Shown: positions 10,200 to 38,836 of the stretch, piece by piece
How the letters are laid out: the number at the start of each line of letters is the position of its first letter
Position numbering within the stretch: position 1 is the stretch's first letter
Assembly: GCA_030142905.1 (NCBI GenBank)
Contig: JASJOG010000002.1
Location: 4,071,501-4,135,500, forward strand
DNA from: Heliopora coerulea
Taxonomy: Eukaryota > Cnidaria > Anthozoa > Scleralcyonacea > Helioporidae
DNA length: 64,000 nucleotides
Reading direction: 5' to 3'
Program-made: the position numbers and the translations under genes
Notes under the pieces: generated by a model
Database searches by the model: none
What the model saw: the letters and a program-made list of their open reading frames with translations, nothing else
Told to the model about the DNA's origin: nothing

Positions 10200-11425
10200 C
10201 TTCTTTCTTTCAATGTTGCCTGTTTAACTCTTTCAATACATGATTAGATCTGACTTCATACGGTCGACCTGTAACTATCCTAGCTGCTTTGTTTTGCATT
10301 TTCTATACTTTGTCCAGGAGATAATCACTACAATTATCCCAAACTAGACTACAATAATCAAAGTGTGGTAGAATCAGAGCATCATAAGTGCTAATTAATG
10401 TATACTTTGGCACCAAGAAACCAATACCTTTAGAAACTTTAGGAAGTATACCATTGATTTGCTTGTTCCATAAAAGTTGATTATTAATTATAATTCCTAG
10501 TGTTTTAGACTGTTTAACACTTTTGATACTGGTGCCACCTAATTTAATTTCAGGGGCCCTTTCTGTATTAAACTTTTGCCTTGAGCCAATAACCATACAT
10601 TCTGTTTTGTACTTATTTAATGTAAGCTTATTTGCTATTAGCCACTGATTCTACAAATTCTTCAAATACAAGAACATTCTTCAAATCAGCATTTAATTTA
10701 TCTTCAACTTCTATCATCAATTTGCTTCTTGTGGATGCAACATACTCGTGGCAGAGCATGTGAGGTAATTTGGCAAGTTATGAACATAAATAAAAAAAAA
10801 GTAATAGTTCCAATGTAGAACCTTGTGGTACCCCATATTTTATGCTGGTCTGCTTAGATTGTACACGATCAATTTTGCACACTTGGATTTTATTTGTAAG
10901 GCAAGACCTGAACCACTTCAAGGAATGTTCAGTCAAGCCATAGAGCTTCATTTTCATCCACAGAATATTGTGGTCAATAGAATCAAAGGCTTTCTTCAGA
11001 TCTAGGAAAATTATATACTCCATTTAGATACCCTTGGTCTATGTTTATCAACCATTTATTAGAAATACTAAGAACTATAAAGAAGGGCTACTTGAATTGA
11101 TTTTTCTTAAAACCTACCTGTTGAGAAGAAAGTATGTTATTGGCTTCCAGATATTTAAACAATTGTATAGAGATCAGTTTTTCAAAAACCTTAGTCATTA
11201 TAGAGAGAACAGAAATAGGCCTATAATTGTTGCAATCTGCTTTATCACCAAAGATATATATATGTATATATATATATGGGTGAAATAATTGCTAATTTTA
11301 AATCATCAGGCAAAATACCTGTTAAAATAGACTAATTGAAAATTGCTGCAAAAGATGGTGCCATAATGTCAACTGAATCTCTTAACAGCTCAGGAGGAAT
11401 TTTATCATACCCTGCTGCTTCGCAA
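10200..11425 (-). pseudogene. LINE reverse transcriptase fragment
   Basis: Read on the - strand. The upstream end (about 11,420) shows KAAGYDKIPPELLRDSVD, the linker before RT. The next block (11,040-11,330) is degraded. 10,778-11,023 shows FLDLKKAFDSIDHNILW, KWFRSCLTNK and YGVPQGS, which are RT motifs. The FADD box is mutated beyond recognition near 10,735-10,770. 10,303-10,596 shows the thumb region with KQSKTLGIIINNQLLWN and LILPHFDYCSLVW, continuing to about 10,200 as KMQNKAARIVTGR. The order and motifs match CR1/L2-like or jockey-like non-LTR elements. Copying of element RNA into DNA would be its role, but this piece is dead. Confidence 0.85.
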
Positions 11426-11429
11426 ATCC

Positions 11430-13915
11430 GCTTGGTTGAAACAAGACAGCCCGCCTGTTGCAACCATCCAGATAATTTACGACATCACCCGTCAGAATTC
11501 TTTGATAAACACCTTAAAATATCATCTACTTATGTATGCTATCCATCTGCTCTTTCATCCATGACCAGATTTAAAAAATCACCTCAAAGGTGCTTCGCAA
11601 CAGGTCATATTAAAGGCTGTTTCCCAGTAGGTGAATTCGCCTACTGGAAAATTTAACAATTTTTAACAGTAAAGGACTGCCTTCTTGGAAATTACGAAGA
11701 CTTTCCGAACGAATTGTCGGTATGACGTCACTACATCACCCTTCCGACCACTCTGGTCCGACGTGAGTGGGCCGTTTGTTCTGTTTCTTACTCTGTTTTA
11801 CAATCACAACTTCCGCCTGGGTAACCTAAAGAATGTCTAGTCAAGGTTCCAAAAATTTTCACTGGTTTTACTTCCTTTCCGTTCAGTAGCTGTTCCCAAT
11901 AATTAACCTGGTAGTTTGATAGTATGGCTGGTGGACGCGACGAAGTTCAGCTTGGAGCCGGCGCCTGGAGTTGGTCAGCCTTTGCATCGGGTGTTGATGC
12001 TGTTTGCCATCTTGCATTGTTAAATGGCAACAAGTGTGAAAGGTCAGTAAAATGAGTTGTAAATTGCTACATAAATTCACGTAGTCACCCAAAGTGACAG
12101 TGTACTAGTTGTATTGCTTTTTCGAACAGCTTCATGTGTAATTAAATACACTGGTCCAATTACAAATAAACAAGCAAACAATTATGTGTATCACATCGAC
12201 ATTGACATAAATTTTTATTTATTAAGTACTTTAAAAATCACCCATTTACTAACTCCCAAATAACGTGTCTGAACAGAATAGAACATTAAGGGGAAATAAC
12301 TGGCAAATCAGATTATAGGTGTGTGAAAGATCGTTTTTCAATATTTCATGTTTATAAACAATGTACAAGTTTGTAATTTTAATGTGCCATAAATTGGATC
12401 AACAGACCACTTCAGATGGTAATTGATAACTAAATTAAGGCAAAAACATCACAAGGAACATACTGTAAACTGTGATCCTGATACCATCTATACAATATAA
12501 AATGTAAATGTTTGTAAAATACTGTGCTTACCAGAAACCAAAATTTGACATACTAAGTCAAAATTAGGTGTTCTTTGAACAAAAGGTATTCCATAGTTAA
12601 TGTGTTGTTTTGCAGATCTTGGCTACACAGGTGGATAAGTTACAGTACTTCCATTGAAAATCATGTTTAGATAAACAGTAGTATGAGGAGTGAGCAATAT
12701 AATTTAATTGAAACATCAGGGCAATGTCCTTAGAGTTTACTGAATGATGCATTCAGAAGTACTGCATTTTGCCTGTTGACCTGGAATGCATGCTGCTAAT
12801 ATGTATATCCTAGTATGCAATCTCATTGAGCGATGCCATATTAGAAGTACATAGTGTAAGCACTATTGGCCCTCTGGAGCAAACCTAACTTTTAGTGCAA
12901 CAAATTTAACCTGTGATGCCATTCCCCTATTGCTGACTTGAAAAATAGCAAAAATGATGCCAACAATGGTGTGGCAATATTCATGGGGATGTATTTATGA
13001 CCTTTGCAAAATTTTTATATTTTTTTCAGATTCCTATACAAATTTTGTTTCTTGGCATTTACAATTTGGCACCCAGAGGCAATTGCCCTCTCTGCCTTCC
13101 CCTAGGTATACCACTGTCATGCTCTGCAAACTGGTCATTTCTTCAAAATTAATTACCTCTGTTGTTTTGTATACTTCTAAATAATGTTTCTATTTCCAAG
13201 AATTCTGGGGTAGCCAGGCCTCACAGCTTCACCTGTGACACCACCACTTTACTTCCTAATAATGAAATTAATATATATATATAACATATTGTACATCAAC
13301 ATCCATTAGTTCTTAGGGCTTTAAAATAAACTGTCTAAGTATGTTATAAAATGTGAAACATGAAGCATGGCAAATAAGGATCAGCCCCTTTATTGTTAAC
13401 TCTGCAAATGTTGAACCAAAAGTCTCAAAATTTTGGCTACAAGTTTATTCTCCTTACCCACTTCTTTCTTCCCAACATTATTCCTCACTTGAAAGAGTTT
13501 GTGTATACTAGTTATGCTTCTGAGGTAAACATTACACATGGGTGATATCACATAGAATATGTGGATGTCTGATATGTCAGCTAGATAAATATCCACGTAA
13601 TAATCCAGATACACTTTAACAGTTTATTTTCTATAGGTAAAGCTTATTCTGGTTGATTGTCCTCCAATACCCCCAGTATTTCCTCATCAAAAAAAGTCTA
13701 TAGGTGCCTATAGGCTATCTATAAAAGACTATAGGCAACCTGTAGAACCTTACAGAATTCTATACAGTAGGTCATGGTCTTATAGGACTTAACTTCCATA
13801 GAAACCTATAGTCAATCTTTAAAGATCTGAAGGCAACGATACCTACATGTTTAAAAATAGATTTCTTAATAGAACACATACATATAGGCCTTATATTTAT
13901 ATTATACGTGCAATA
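11430..13915. other. no gene recognised
   Basis: Roughly 2.5 kb without a supported gene. A stretch at about 13,690-13,815 is enriched in the heptamer CTATAGG and close variants. Nothing else is identified. Confidence 0.3.

Positions 13916-13917
<2 letters not shown>

Positions 13918-13963
<46 letters not shown>
13918..13963. repeat. (AT)n microsatellite
   Basis: Uninterrupted AT dinucleotide run of about 46 bp just upstream of an hAT-like element. Confidence 0.95.
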
Positions 13964-13965
<2 letters not shown>

Positions 13966-13983
13966 AGTATGCATACTGTATAT

Positions 13984-14724
13984 TAGGGGTGCACCGAATA
14001 TTGTATCCGGCCAGATAGTAGGGTAATGGGACTATCTGGTATCCAGCCGGTTATTTTCTTATATCCGGCTGGTTATTTTCTTATATCTGGCCGGATACCG
14101 AATAATTTGCTTTTCTGAAGACAATTGTCAATTTGTGTTACTTGTACCATACTAATAATAGACATTAATGGAAGAAACAATGTAAACTCGTGTTCTGATC
14201 TAATGTTATTTTTTAACAAATAAACAGAAGATAATCGTCTGGTACTTGATAACAATCTCAATAAGTGACACATTTTGATGCGCATAACAACCATTTTACA
14301 CAAAGTTCTTTGTAGTCCCACTCTAGTTTGTTATATAGTGGCATTGTCAGAATTTTCTTGCATTGTGATGAATGAAAAGGAGTTTCATCTTCATGTTCAT
14401 CTTCAGTTCTGTTGCATTTTTCCACCATTTGCAAGTTGCGACTCGTAACTTGTCTAATTAATGCTTGTAATAATTATAAATGCCAGTGAACAAGTAATGT
14501 TTTAAAGTAATTACTTGCAAAAAAAGACAAATCACATTTGAACTTCAGTGTAAAATTTTAATTTTTCTCCTCTCAATCCAAACCTAATTTGGGTAACAAT
14601 TGATTAATTTGTGGCAAGTGCAAGCTTTTCATCCAAAATACCAGTATCTGGCCGGATTTTTTTCAATTATTCGGTAAATCCGGTATCCAGCCGGCTATAA
14701 AAAAACACTATCCGGTGCACCCTA
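13984..14724. mobile_element. non-autonomous hAT-like element
   Basis: It begins TAGGGGTGCACCG and ends CGGTGCACCCTA, imperfect inverted termini. It is flanked by the exact 8-bp duplication CTGTATAT at 13976-13983 and 14725-14732. The inner ends carry several copies of CCGG-containing motifs (ATCCGGC, GGCCGGAT, CAGCCGG) that form further inverted pairs between the two ends. No transposase is encoded in its 741 bp. Ends and target size point to the hAT superfamily. Confidence 0.85.
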
Positions 14725-14732
14725 CTGTATAT

Positions 14733-14876
14733 TATATTATTATTATACTATATATTATATATTATACTATATATTATATATTATACTATATATTTTATAT
14801 TATACTATATACTATATATTATACTATATATATTATTATTATTATGTTATTACTGTATATTATATTATATATATTA

Positions 14877-14905
<29 letters not shown>
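14733..14905. repeat. AT-rich low-complexity tract
   Basis: Irregular repeats of TATATTATA followed by (AT)n. An apparent open frame across it is a product of the repeat. Confidence 0.9.
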
Positions 14906-14907
<2 letters not shown>

Positions 14908-14944
14908 AAACAGTTGAAACCACCCTGCTTGGCAATTCAACAAA

Positions 14945-15902
14945 TAAGTAATGAGGACATATGGATTGCTACCACCAAAGCAAACCAGTAAATCTACAGA
15001 TTGACTAATTAAGATTGACTAATTTTTGATTGTATTTCGCAGCCTTCATCAGGTCAACTCAGAGTTGACTTGAGAGCCTTCAGAGTTGACCTGATCAAAC
15101 CTCAAAATAAATCTTGGAAATTTACCAGTCACATTTGCCTTTGTCCTTTGTGGCCTAATAACACCACTTTTGTTTGTCTTGGATGCAATAGTCATGCTCA
15201 TTGCTTGTTATTTAACACTTTCACTGCTTTTCAGTGGTGTTGTGAAAAAAGAACTCATCTGTGCTAGTTGCACTTGTTTTCTGTTCACAATTCACTTTTC
15301 ACTAGCAAAAGCTTACTCGTACTTCTCTTATCATCACTCAGAACATGTCTAACCCGATAATTTTTTTTTGCTGTAGCCAAGAACGCACATTACAAATGGT
15401 CACCACACAAACTATCCATGAATATTTAGTATTCAGACGATGACAGACAGAACAATTGTTCTCCATAGCGACTAGCAAAGAATGAGGATGATTGCTATGT
15501 GCCATGAGGTATCATGCATTAATATGACACTGTAACCTGAGATGCAAGTGTTTCAACTGGAGGAATTTCTGTATTGCTTGCGGCATCTTGAGTTGTGAGA
15601 CATCAGATTTTTCCTGAACTATATGTTTACAACAACAACAAAAGTAACATTTTCTGAAACAAGAAACTTGATCTTATTCACATTTTTTGTGAAAAAGAAA
15701 AAAAATTACCAGTCATGGATGACCAGTAAACAACAATATTTGCTGGTCAAACGGGATAGTTTTACTGGTCAATGACTGGTGACCAGCACTAATTTCGAGG
15801 CTTGGACCTGATGAATGGTGTGAAATACACTCGAAAATTTGTCAATTGTAACTAGTTTTATTTGTTTGCTTTGGTGGTGGCAATCCATATGTCATTATTA
15901 TC
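14945..15902. repeat. inverted pair of Penelope-like 3' ends
   Basis: The arms 14,945-15,058 and 15,803-15,902 are inverted copies. Each runs outward from CCTGATGAAxG through a GAAATAC box to a GTTTGCTTTGGTGGTGG-like tail and then a microsatellite. The CTGATGA...GAAA spacing is that of PLE 3' ends found elsewhere in this window. The 740 bp between the arms holds no readable RT. A small inverted pair built on ACCAGT lies at about 15,708-15,785. Confidence 0.6.
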
Positions 15903-15970
15903 TATCAATCTGTCTGTCTGTCTGTCTATCTATCTATTTATCTATATATGTATATATATATATATATATT
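15899..15970. repeat. (CTGT)n, (CTAT)n and (TA)n microsatellite
   Basis: Tandem tetranucleotide and dinucleotide runs directly after the right PLE-like end. Confidence 0.9.
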
Positions 15971-15974
15971 TATG

Positions 15975-16990
15975 TAAAGTAAAATTGAAATACCAAGTGG
16001 ACTTTATAGTTTGATTGTATATATTTATTTCTGCAAAGTGTTTGACCACTTTTTTCCATGGTTCATCAGGCTATTTACAATTGCAATGTGTTTATAATGT
16101 CATTAATATGGTTTTATTAAATTTAATTATTAGTTTTAACTTGAATTCAAAGCAGGTTTAAACTTCTTAATAAAATATTCTTCCTTTGCCCTGTGTGTAT
16201 CATTGTCCTCTGCAGTCATTTTGTAGAAAGGAAAAACAGTAAATTTTATTTTTGTTTCAAATGCACTGTGCAATGTGTGTAGTTTAGCCTTGATTTCACC
16301 AATGTAGTTTTCTCCACATCCTGCACACGTAAGAACATATAAGACAAACTTGCTGTTACAGTCCGTATCATGTTTCACTTTGAAGGGATATTTGATCACT
16401 TAAAGTGAAATGAGTTCCCTACAATTAATTGTTTACATGTAGTGCACCTTTTACCACCACATTTTGAAATGATTACTTCTGTTCTGTTGGTAAATTTTTA
16501 GTTTACTACTAGTTGCTTTAGGTTTGATGGTTGTCTCCTGCTGTTTATAATTTTTGTTCCCTCTAAAACAGATTTCATCTCTGGACTGCTTTTTAGTATT
16601 GTAAGACTTGTTTGTAATAGTGAGGCTATCAATGGGTTGTTCAGATTGAAGGTTATGACAAAGGTAAGGATATTTTCTGTAGCTTGTCTCAGTTGAGGTG
16701 CCCTCAGTTCCTTTTGGTTTAATACCATTGCTTTGTTTATCCTGATTGTTACTATTTCCTTTGGGCAACCTCTTATACATAATATGTCTTCCAGTTCTTT
16801 TAATCCTGTGTTCTTTGTCTCAGTGTCATCCACAATTGTACATATTCTATGGACCAGGTTATAAGGTATGTTTCTTTTAATGTGGCATGGATGGTTTGAT
16901 GTATAGTCATGGTATTGTCTGGTGTCAGTAGATTTGTAGTATATATCTGCAAAGAGTTAGTTATAGTCTTTTTTTATTAATATATCCAAG
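15975..16990 (-). pseudogene. Penelope-like element, 3' part with GIY-YIG domain
   Basis: Read downward on the - strand. 16,498-16,833 shows FVITFNLNNPLIASLL, LKSSPEMKSVLEGTKII and SRRQPSNLKQL, the region between RT and endonuclease in PLEs. 16,136-16,399 shows YVLTCAGCGENYIGEI and a late EEYFIKKFKPALNS, matching the GIY-YIG nuclease of PLEs. Shifts near 16,400-16,500 break the frame. The 3' flank contains CTGATGA on the - strand at 16063-16069. The RT core is missing, so the copy is 5'-truncated. Confidence 0.8.
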
Positions 16991-17004
16991 AAAGCTAACT
17001 GCTA

Positions 17005-17545
17005 GCTTTCAATTTGTGAAGACAGGTGATAAGTTTATTGGGAATGTAGAAAAATGGTCTTTACAATCAATCATTCTTTTAATTGTGATTCTCAGGGGGT
17101 GGTTTATGTAATAACATGCTAGAAGTGCAGTAAACAATACGTAGGAAGTACAACAACAGCATTTAAAGTAAGGTTTAATAACCATAAAAGTTCTTTGATA
17201 AGCTATGGAAAGGGACAAAGGGGTATTTGTGGAGAACATTTATATTTGCATTTTTATGAAAAAGGACATGTGGGTTTGGAGGATTTGCATGTACAAATAA
17301 TTGATGTAATGGATGTAAGAGATCCAACAGTAAGAGAGAGATATTGGATTCAAAAGTTAAAGTGTTATGCACCATTGGGCTTGAATATTATGGAAATTTA
17401 AAGCTATTATGTAAATAGGGTTTGGAAAGCTGTTTAAGAATGATTGTCCTTGTCAATTTTAAAAAAGCTGATCAAGGGGCAGGTCCCCAAAACGTAAGTT
17501 TTAATGAAAGTTGATTTTTGAAGATTATGTGATTTTTTAACTTTA
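17005..17545 (+). pseudogene. Penelope-like element 3' fragment with GIY-YIG
   Basis: From about 17,009 the reading is FVKTGDKFIGNVEK, then GVVYVITC, a stop, KCSKQYVGSTTTAFKVRFNN, GICGEHLYLHFYEKGH and WIQKLKCYAPLGLN ending at 17,399. These are the Cys-rich segment and GIY-YIG core (YVGS as the second half-motif, Arg of KVRF, Glu of GEHL). It is closely similar to the copy at 35.8-36.5 kb. After the stop lies CTGATCAAGGGGCAGGTCCCC and AAACGTAAG at 17,468-17,497, a degraded hammerhead-like end. The fragment joins head to head with the - strand copy at 16-17 kb. Confidence 0.85.
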
Positions 17546-17567
17546 TGAGGAGCAGGTTCTTGAAGCT

Positions 17568-17593
17568 TATACATATATGTATATATAGTTATC

Positions 17594-17629
<36 letters not shown>

Positions 17630-17655
17630 AATAAATAAATAAATATATATGTATA

Positions 17656-17696
<41 letters not shown>
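17568..17696. repeat. (TA)n-rich microsatellite
   Basis: Long TA runs with TATG and AAATA interruptions immediately after the PLE 3' end. Confidence 0.95.
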
Positions 17697-17698
<2 letters not shown>

Positions 17699-17812
17699 TC
17701 TATGGCCTTTTGGTTCATATTGAGCACTCTACAGGATGAGTCATGTTGCTAGCAAATTTGCACATGCTCACTAGTCTCTAGTTAGAGCACTCTGGCATGG
17801 CTTAGATGTACC

Positions 17813-18062
17813 ACATGTGTGGGACATTTGAGTTGCCTATATAATATAGGCTTCTCCATCCTGCTCATCAGCACTACACTGATGAGGCCCAGTAGGCTGA
17901 AACGGTTCCATCTGCAGTGATATATATATATATCACTGCAGATGGAACCAATATCACGGAACCGTTTCAGCCTACTGGGCCTCATCAGTGTAATGCTGAT
18001 GAGCAGGATGGAGAAGCCTACATTATATAGGCAACTCAAATGTTCCACACTTGTGGTACATA
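17813..18062. repeat. large palindrome carrying hammerhead-like motifs
   Basis: Arms 17,813-17,938 and 17,939-18,062 are near-perfect inverted copies around a short TATATA centre, with a 7-nt asymmetry beside the inner stem. On the + strand CTGATGA (17879-17885), a GCC/GGC stem with loop CAGTA, and GAAA (17899-17902) have the order of a hammerhead ribozyme core. The same core is on the - strand at 17988-17965. Self-cleaving hammerheads are known in Penelope-like elements. I could not place a convincing cleavage site, so activity is unproven. Confidence 0.55.
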
Positions 18063-18070
18063 TGTATGTA

Positions 18071-18450
18071 TGTATAACCTATATATACTAAATATATAAC
18101 ATATACAATGTATATAACATATGTACATGTATATATAACCTATATACACTAAAGAATTTTTGTCCCTGCAATAGTGAAGGCCATGCCAATATGCTTGGAC
18201 ACCTAGGAAAAACTTGCAGGCTACACCTGAAGGGCTCAATAGAAAAACAAGCCTGTAGAATGTATAACCTATATATACTAAATATATAACATATACAATG
18301 TATATAACATATGTACATGTATATATAACCTATATACACTAAAGAATTTTTGTCCCTGCAATAGTGAAGGCCATGCCAATATGCTTGGACACCTAGGAAA
18401 AACTTGCAGGCTACACCTGAAGGGCTCAATAGAAAAACAAGCCTGTAGAA
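18071..18450. repeat. perfect 190-bp tandem duplication
   Basis: Units 18071-18260 and 18261-18450 appear identical at every position I compared. Each unit starts in AT-rich DNA with TATA and ACATATA motifs and ends with GCCTGTAGAA. Confidence 0.9.
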
Positions 18451-19775
18451 TGAGGTGTTGATAAATTTGAACATGATAGTTTATGGCTTGATTGGCTGAT
18501 TGATAAGAAGGATTAAAATTAAAGAGCAGATTATCAGACAGAAATTTACATTTATTACTAAGAAATTTTACAGACAATTTATGTACATATTGTGACATTC
18601 AATGTCCAATGGGTATACAAAATATTTTTTGGTCTTGTTTATTACAACATATAATTTGTACATTGTGTATCACTTATACTACATACATGTGGCTGTATTA
18701 CACTGATGACTGATATTATGTAGGTCACTTTTTCCATAAAAATTGTGAAGGGTAACTTTTTTCATTATGTGTTAACATGCACTGTACATGTGTAACCAGT
18801 AATTAGTACACCTTAGAATATATATTCTGGAAATACTGAAAGTATTGTATTTTTTCAGGCCCATTTATGTGATGTGATTGTTGTATACCATTGTTAATGT
18901 TGCAATACAGACTGATGTATTCCAAGATTAGTGAGGGAACCAAAAGCATGAATTGTGCTTTTGAGACAAAATTACATACATGTACCCCTGGACAAACTAT
19001 CATATGTGACAATTGCATCATGCAAATGTCTCCTTTGACATACATGGCCTTCTCCTGTTACAAGAAATTGGCTTTATTGGGTCATAAATCCAGTCCTATA
19101 TGAGGATGTGTCACTCTAGTTTGCATAGGGATCATCAGGGTCATGCCCTTCCCTCATGAGCCCATCATTTTAACAAACTTATTTTGCATAACCCAGAATC
19201 AAATTCTAATAGCCATCTATGAAGTGAAAGAGTTAATTCAAATTAATTTCAACCCTATCCTCTCTCAGCTGAACTAAATTTCCTAATGTCAGCAAAGGTC
19301 CAAAGAGCCACCATGGGAAAGTTTGATAGTTGTACTGCAACTAAACTAAATAGTCTGCACAATAATACTTACAGGTATATCCAAACAAAGATGTATAGTA
19401 GAGTGCCTTTACTGGGTTCCAAAGACAATTGGAAGCTTTTTTGGGGGGGGTGGGGGGTGGGGGTGTTTTTGTTTTTGTTTTTAAATACTGGAAAATTGAA
19501 ATTTTTCCCATCAAGTTGCATGATGATATTATTTGATTGATGTCTAATCCTTCATCTTCTCAAATTGAGTGCTGATAATGATTACACAATACCTGTTACC
19601 ATCAGTCATGACTGCAGGATCCAGAATAGACAGTTCAGAATATAGCAAGTACTCAGACCTTATGTTGCTGCAAAAAGGTATATTACATGTAGATTTTGGA
19701 TACAATTATCAGTTTAATTTTCGGGATGGGTATGTACAATGTTCAGGGATAATAAACATGTGTAAACTCAACGCC
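18451..19775. other. no gene recognised; G-rich tract
   Basis: No supported gene. A G-run tract at 19,443-19,464 has G8, G6 and G5 runs separated by T and could form a G-quadruplex. Short open frames at 18,891-19,103 and 19,286-19,540 show no known motif. Confidence 0.35.
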
Positions 19776-21905
19776 TCAGGTTGCCGCGCGTGCTTTTAGT
19801 GGTACGCTCCGAGGAATTATGGATGCGTGCGTGCGCATGCGGTCGCACGCCTCATATTTGGAGCAGTGCAGGGTCTTTAAGGTGCCACAAAACCTGTAGA
19901 AATTGTTGATTTTTTGGACGACTAGGTGCTGTTCCACCTGTTCCAGTTCAACTCCACAAAAGACATATTTCTCCAATATACGTGACTTCTTTGTAGAAAT
20001 GCAGACTGTCTTACTCTTAGAAGGATTGAACACCATCTGCCATCTGTCTTGTCACATTTCGAATTTACGTAGATCATCTAGACGCCGTTCGCAGTGATCC
20101 TCGTTAGCAATGATTCCGTATAACATCGCATCATCAGCAAACAATCTGATGGTAGACTGTACGTTTTCCGGCAGGTCATTTACGTATCATAGGAATAATA
20201 ACGACCCTAAGACCGTGCCTTGCGGGACGCCAGATGTTACAAGGGTGGACTGCGAACGGCTGCCATCACAAATCACCGACTAAGAACAATCAGTTAGGAA
20301 TGACTCGAACCAGATGGGCAGATTGCCACGAAATCCCGCGTAGTATTCAAGTTTTCTAAGAAGGCGCTGATGAGGAACCTTGTCAAAGGCCTTGCTAAAG
20401 TCCATTACTGCAGCATGAATAGATTTATTTTCTTGGATGGTCTTGGCCATTTCTTGAATTGTCAAGATCAACTGGGCTACCGTAGACTGTTTAGCTCTAA
20501 AGCCATGTTGTACGTCCGTGAGGATCTCATGTTGTTCGAGGTGTTTCATGGCATGGCTATGAACAATATGTTTGAAAACTTTTAATGCTATGCAGGTCTG
20601 TGATATGGGTCTGTAGTTGGAAGGTTCGGACTTTTCTCCATTCTTAAATATACCACATAGATTAGCATACTTCCATCGAGACGGCACAACACCAGCTTCA
20701 ATTGAGGCTTGGTAGATAGCTGTTAAGATAGGCCCAACTTCAGGTGCGTACTCTTTCAAGAACTAGGGTGGAATCTCATCCGGACCACAGGCCTTGTTTG
20801 GATTCAGTGACGATAGTTGTTTAATGACTCCTGGAAGTGTTACAATAAGATTGCCTATGTCTGGTTTAGGACACTCGCCAACAAAAGGAATGCTAGAAAG
20901 GTCTTCTTTAGTATAAACACCAGAAAACTGCTTATTCAAGAGTTCAGACTTTTGTTACCATCACTAATGATCTCACCATCAACTTTAACATCAGCTACAC
21001 CAGGATTGTCATTTTTAAGTTGTTTAATATATGACCGAAAACGCTTTGGGTTTTCTTTAATTGCCTCGCCAAGATAGTCAGAGGCGTATTTTTCTATGGC
21101 AGATTTTAGGTTCTTGTTTAAGCGTTTTCTTGCTGCGCGAAACTCGTTCCAGTGTACGGCATTCCCTGATCTTTACGCTCTGTTGTAAAGTCGCTGTTTA
21201 ACTTTTGCTTGTCTTCTGAGTGAACGGTTGAACCAAGGAAGATTGTATCGTGAACTAGCCATCTTATGAGGTATACAATCATCCATAATTCGATGGATAT
21301 TTCTCTCAAATGTATTCCACATCTCATCAACAGAAACATCCTGGAGGTTAGACTCATAAGCTTCGGCAAGTTCCTTTAAATTCTCCCTAATACGACTGCA
21401 ATCGGCCTTCTTCTTGACATAAACTTTACGTTTTACACTTGTCATGGTCGATTATTCCAAGAACAACCTTGACATTTCTAACAACGTTTGCATTATTACT
21501 AAAAACAAGATCCAAGATATTATGCGTGTTCTCTTCACATCTAGTTGGTTCTTGGACAACCTGGTCTAAATCATGCTCATGGTGACAAATTGGTTGGGGG
21601 TTTCTGTGTTGTTCCAATCAATATCAGGGGCATTGAAGTCTCCTGCGAGAATAACACTATTCTTATGCAGATTTAATCCCATCTTAAGTAGAGGTGTTTG
21701 TAGTTCTTGAAGACTTTTTGTATCGGATGCTTTGGGTCGATAGAAAGATCTAAAATAGATTGATTTTGTATGTGGACCGAGTAACTGACACTTTGTCCAG
21801 ATGACTTCACAATCTGAGTCAAAATCTGAACGATGTGAAATAATCAGGTCTTTTCTTACGGCTAGGAAAACTACACCGCCGAGAGTTTCACCGTTTCTAT
21901 CCTTT
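19776..21905 (-). pseudogene. APE-type LINE (CR1/L2-like), EN and RT
   Basis: Read from about 21,905 downward. The AP-like endonuclease shows SVILAGDFNAPDIDWNN near 21,600-21,650 and ILDLVFSNNANVVRNVKVVL near 21,460-21,520. A linker with HKMASSRYNLPWFNRSLRR follows at 21,210-21,270. RT has KNGEKSEPSNYRPIS, QHGFRAKQSTVAQL, AVMDFSKAFDKVPHQ, SGVPQGTVLGSLLF and RLFADDAMLYG near 20,120-20,150, then a thumb region to 19,776. Frameshifts near 21,170 and a stop at the end of the 20,280 segment break it. Such elements reverse-transcribe themselves at a nick made by the endonuclease. It ends about 160 bp upstream of the first recognised exon of the peptidase gene. Confidence 0.88.
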
Positions 21906-22065
21906 CTGTAAACCGTTTAGATATTAGGAAAAATTTCACTGTTTGCAATTTCAGGGTTAAGCCATGAAAAGCCTTTAACTTAACAGTTAGAATAGAATAT
22001 ATGGGAAAAATTTTCAATTCTGAGTACAATATTAATGTGACGCAGAATCGAAAGGTGATAGAATA

Positions 22066-38836
<16,771 letters not shown>

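Noticed and set aside
14715..14951. Frame rich in Tyr and Ile
   Set aside because: Generated by a TATATTATA tract.
18071..18450. CRISPR-like or other regular array
   Set aside because: Only two units without spacers; it is a simple tandem duplication in animal DNA.
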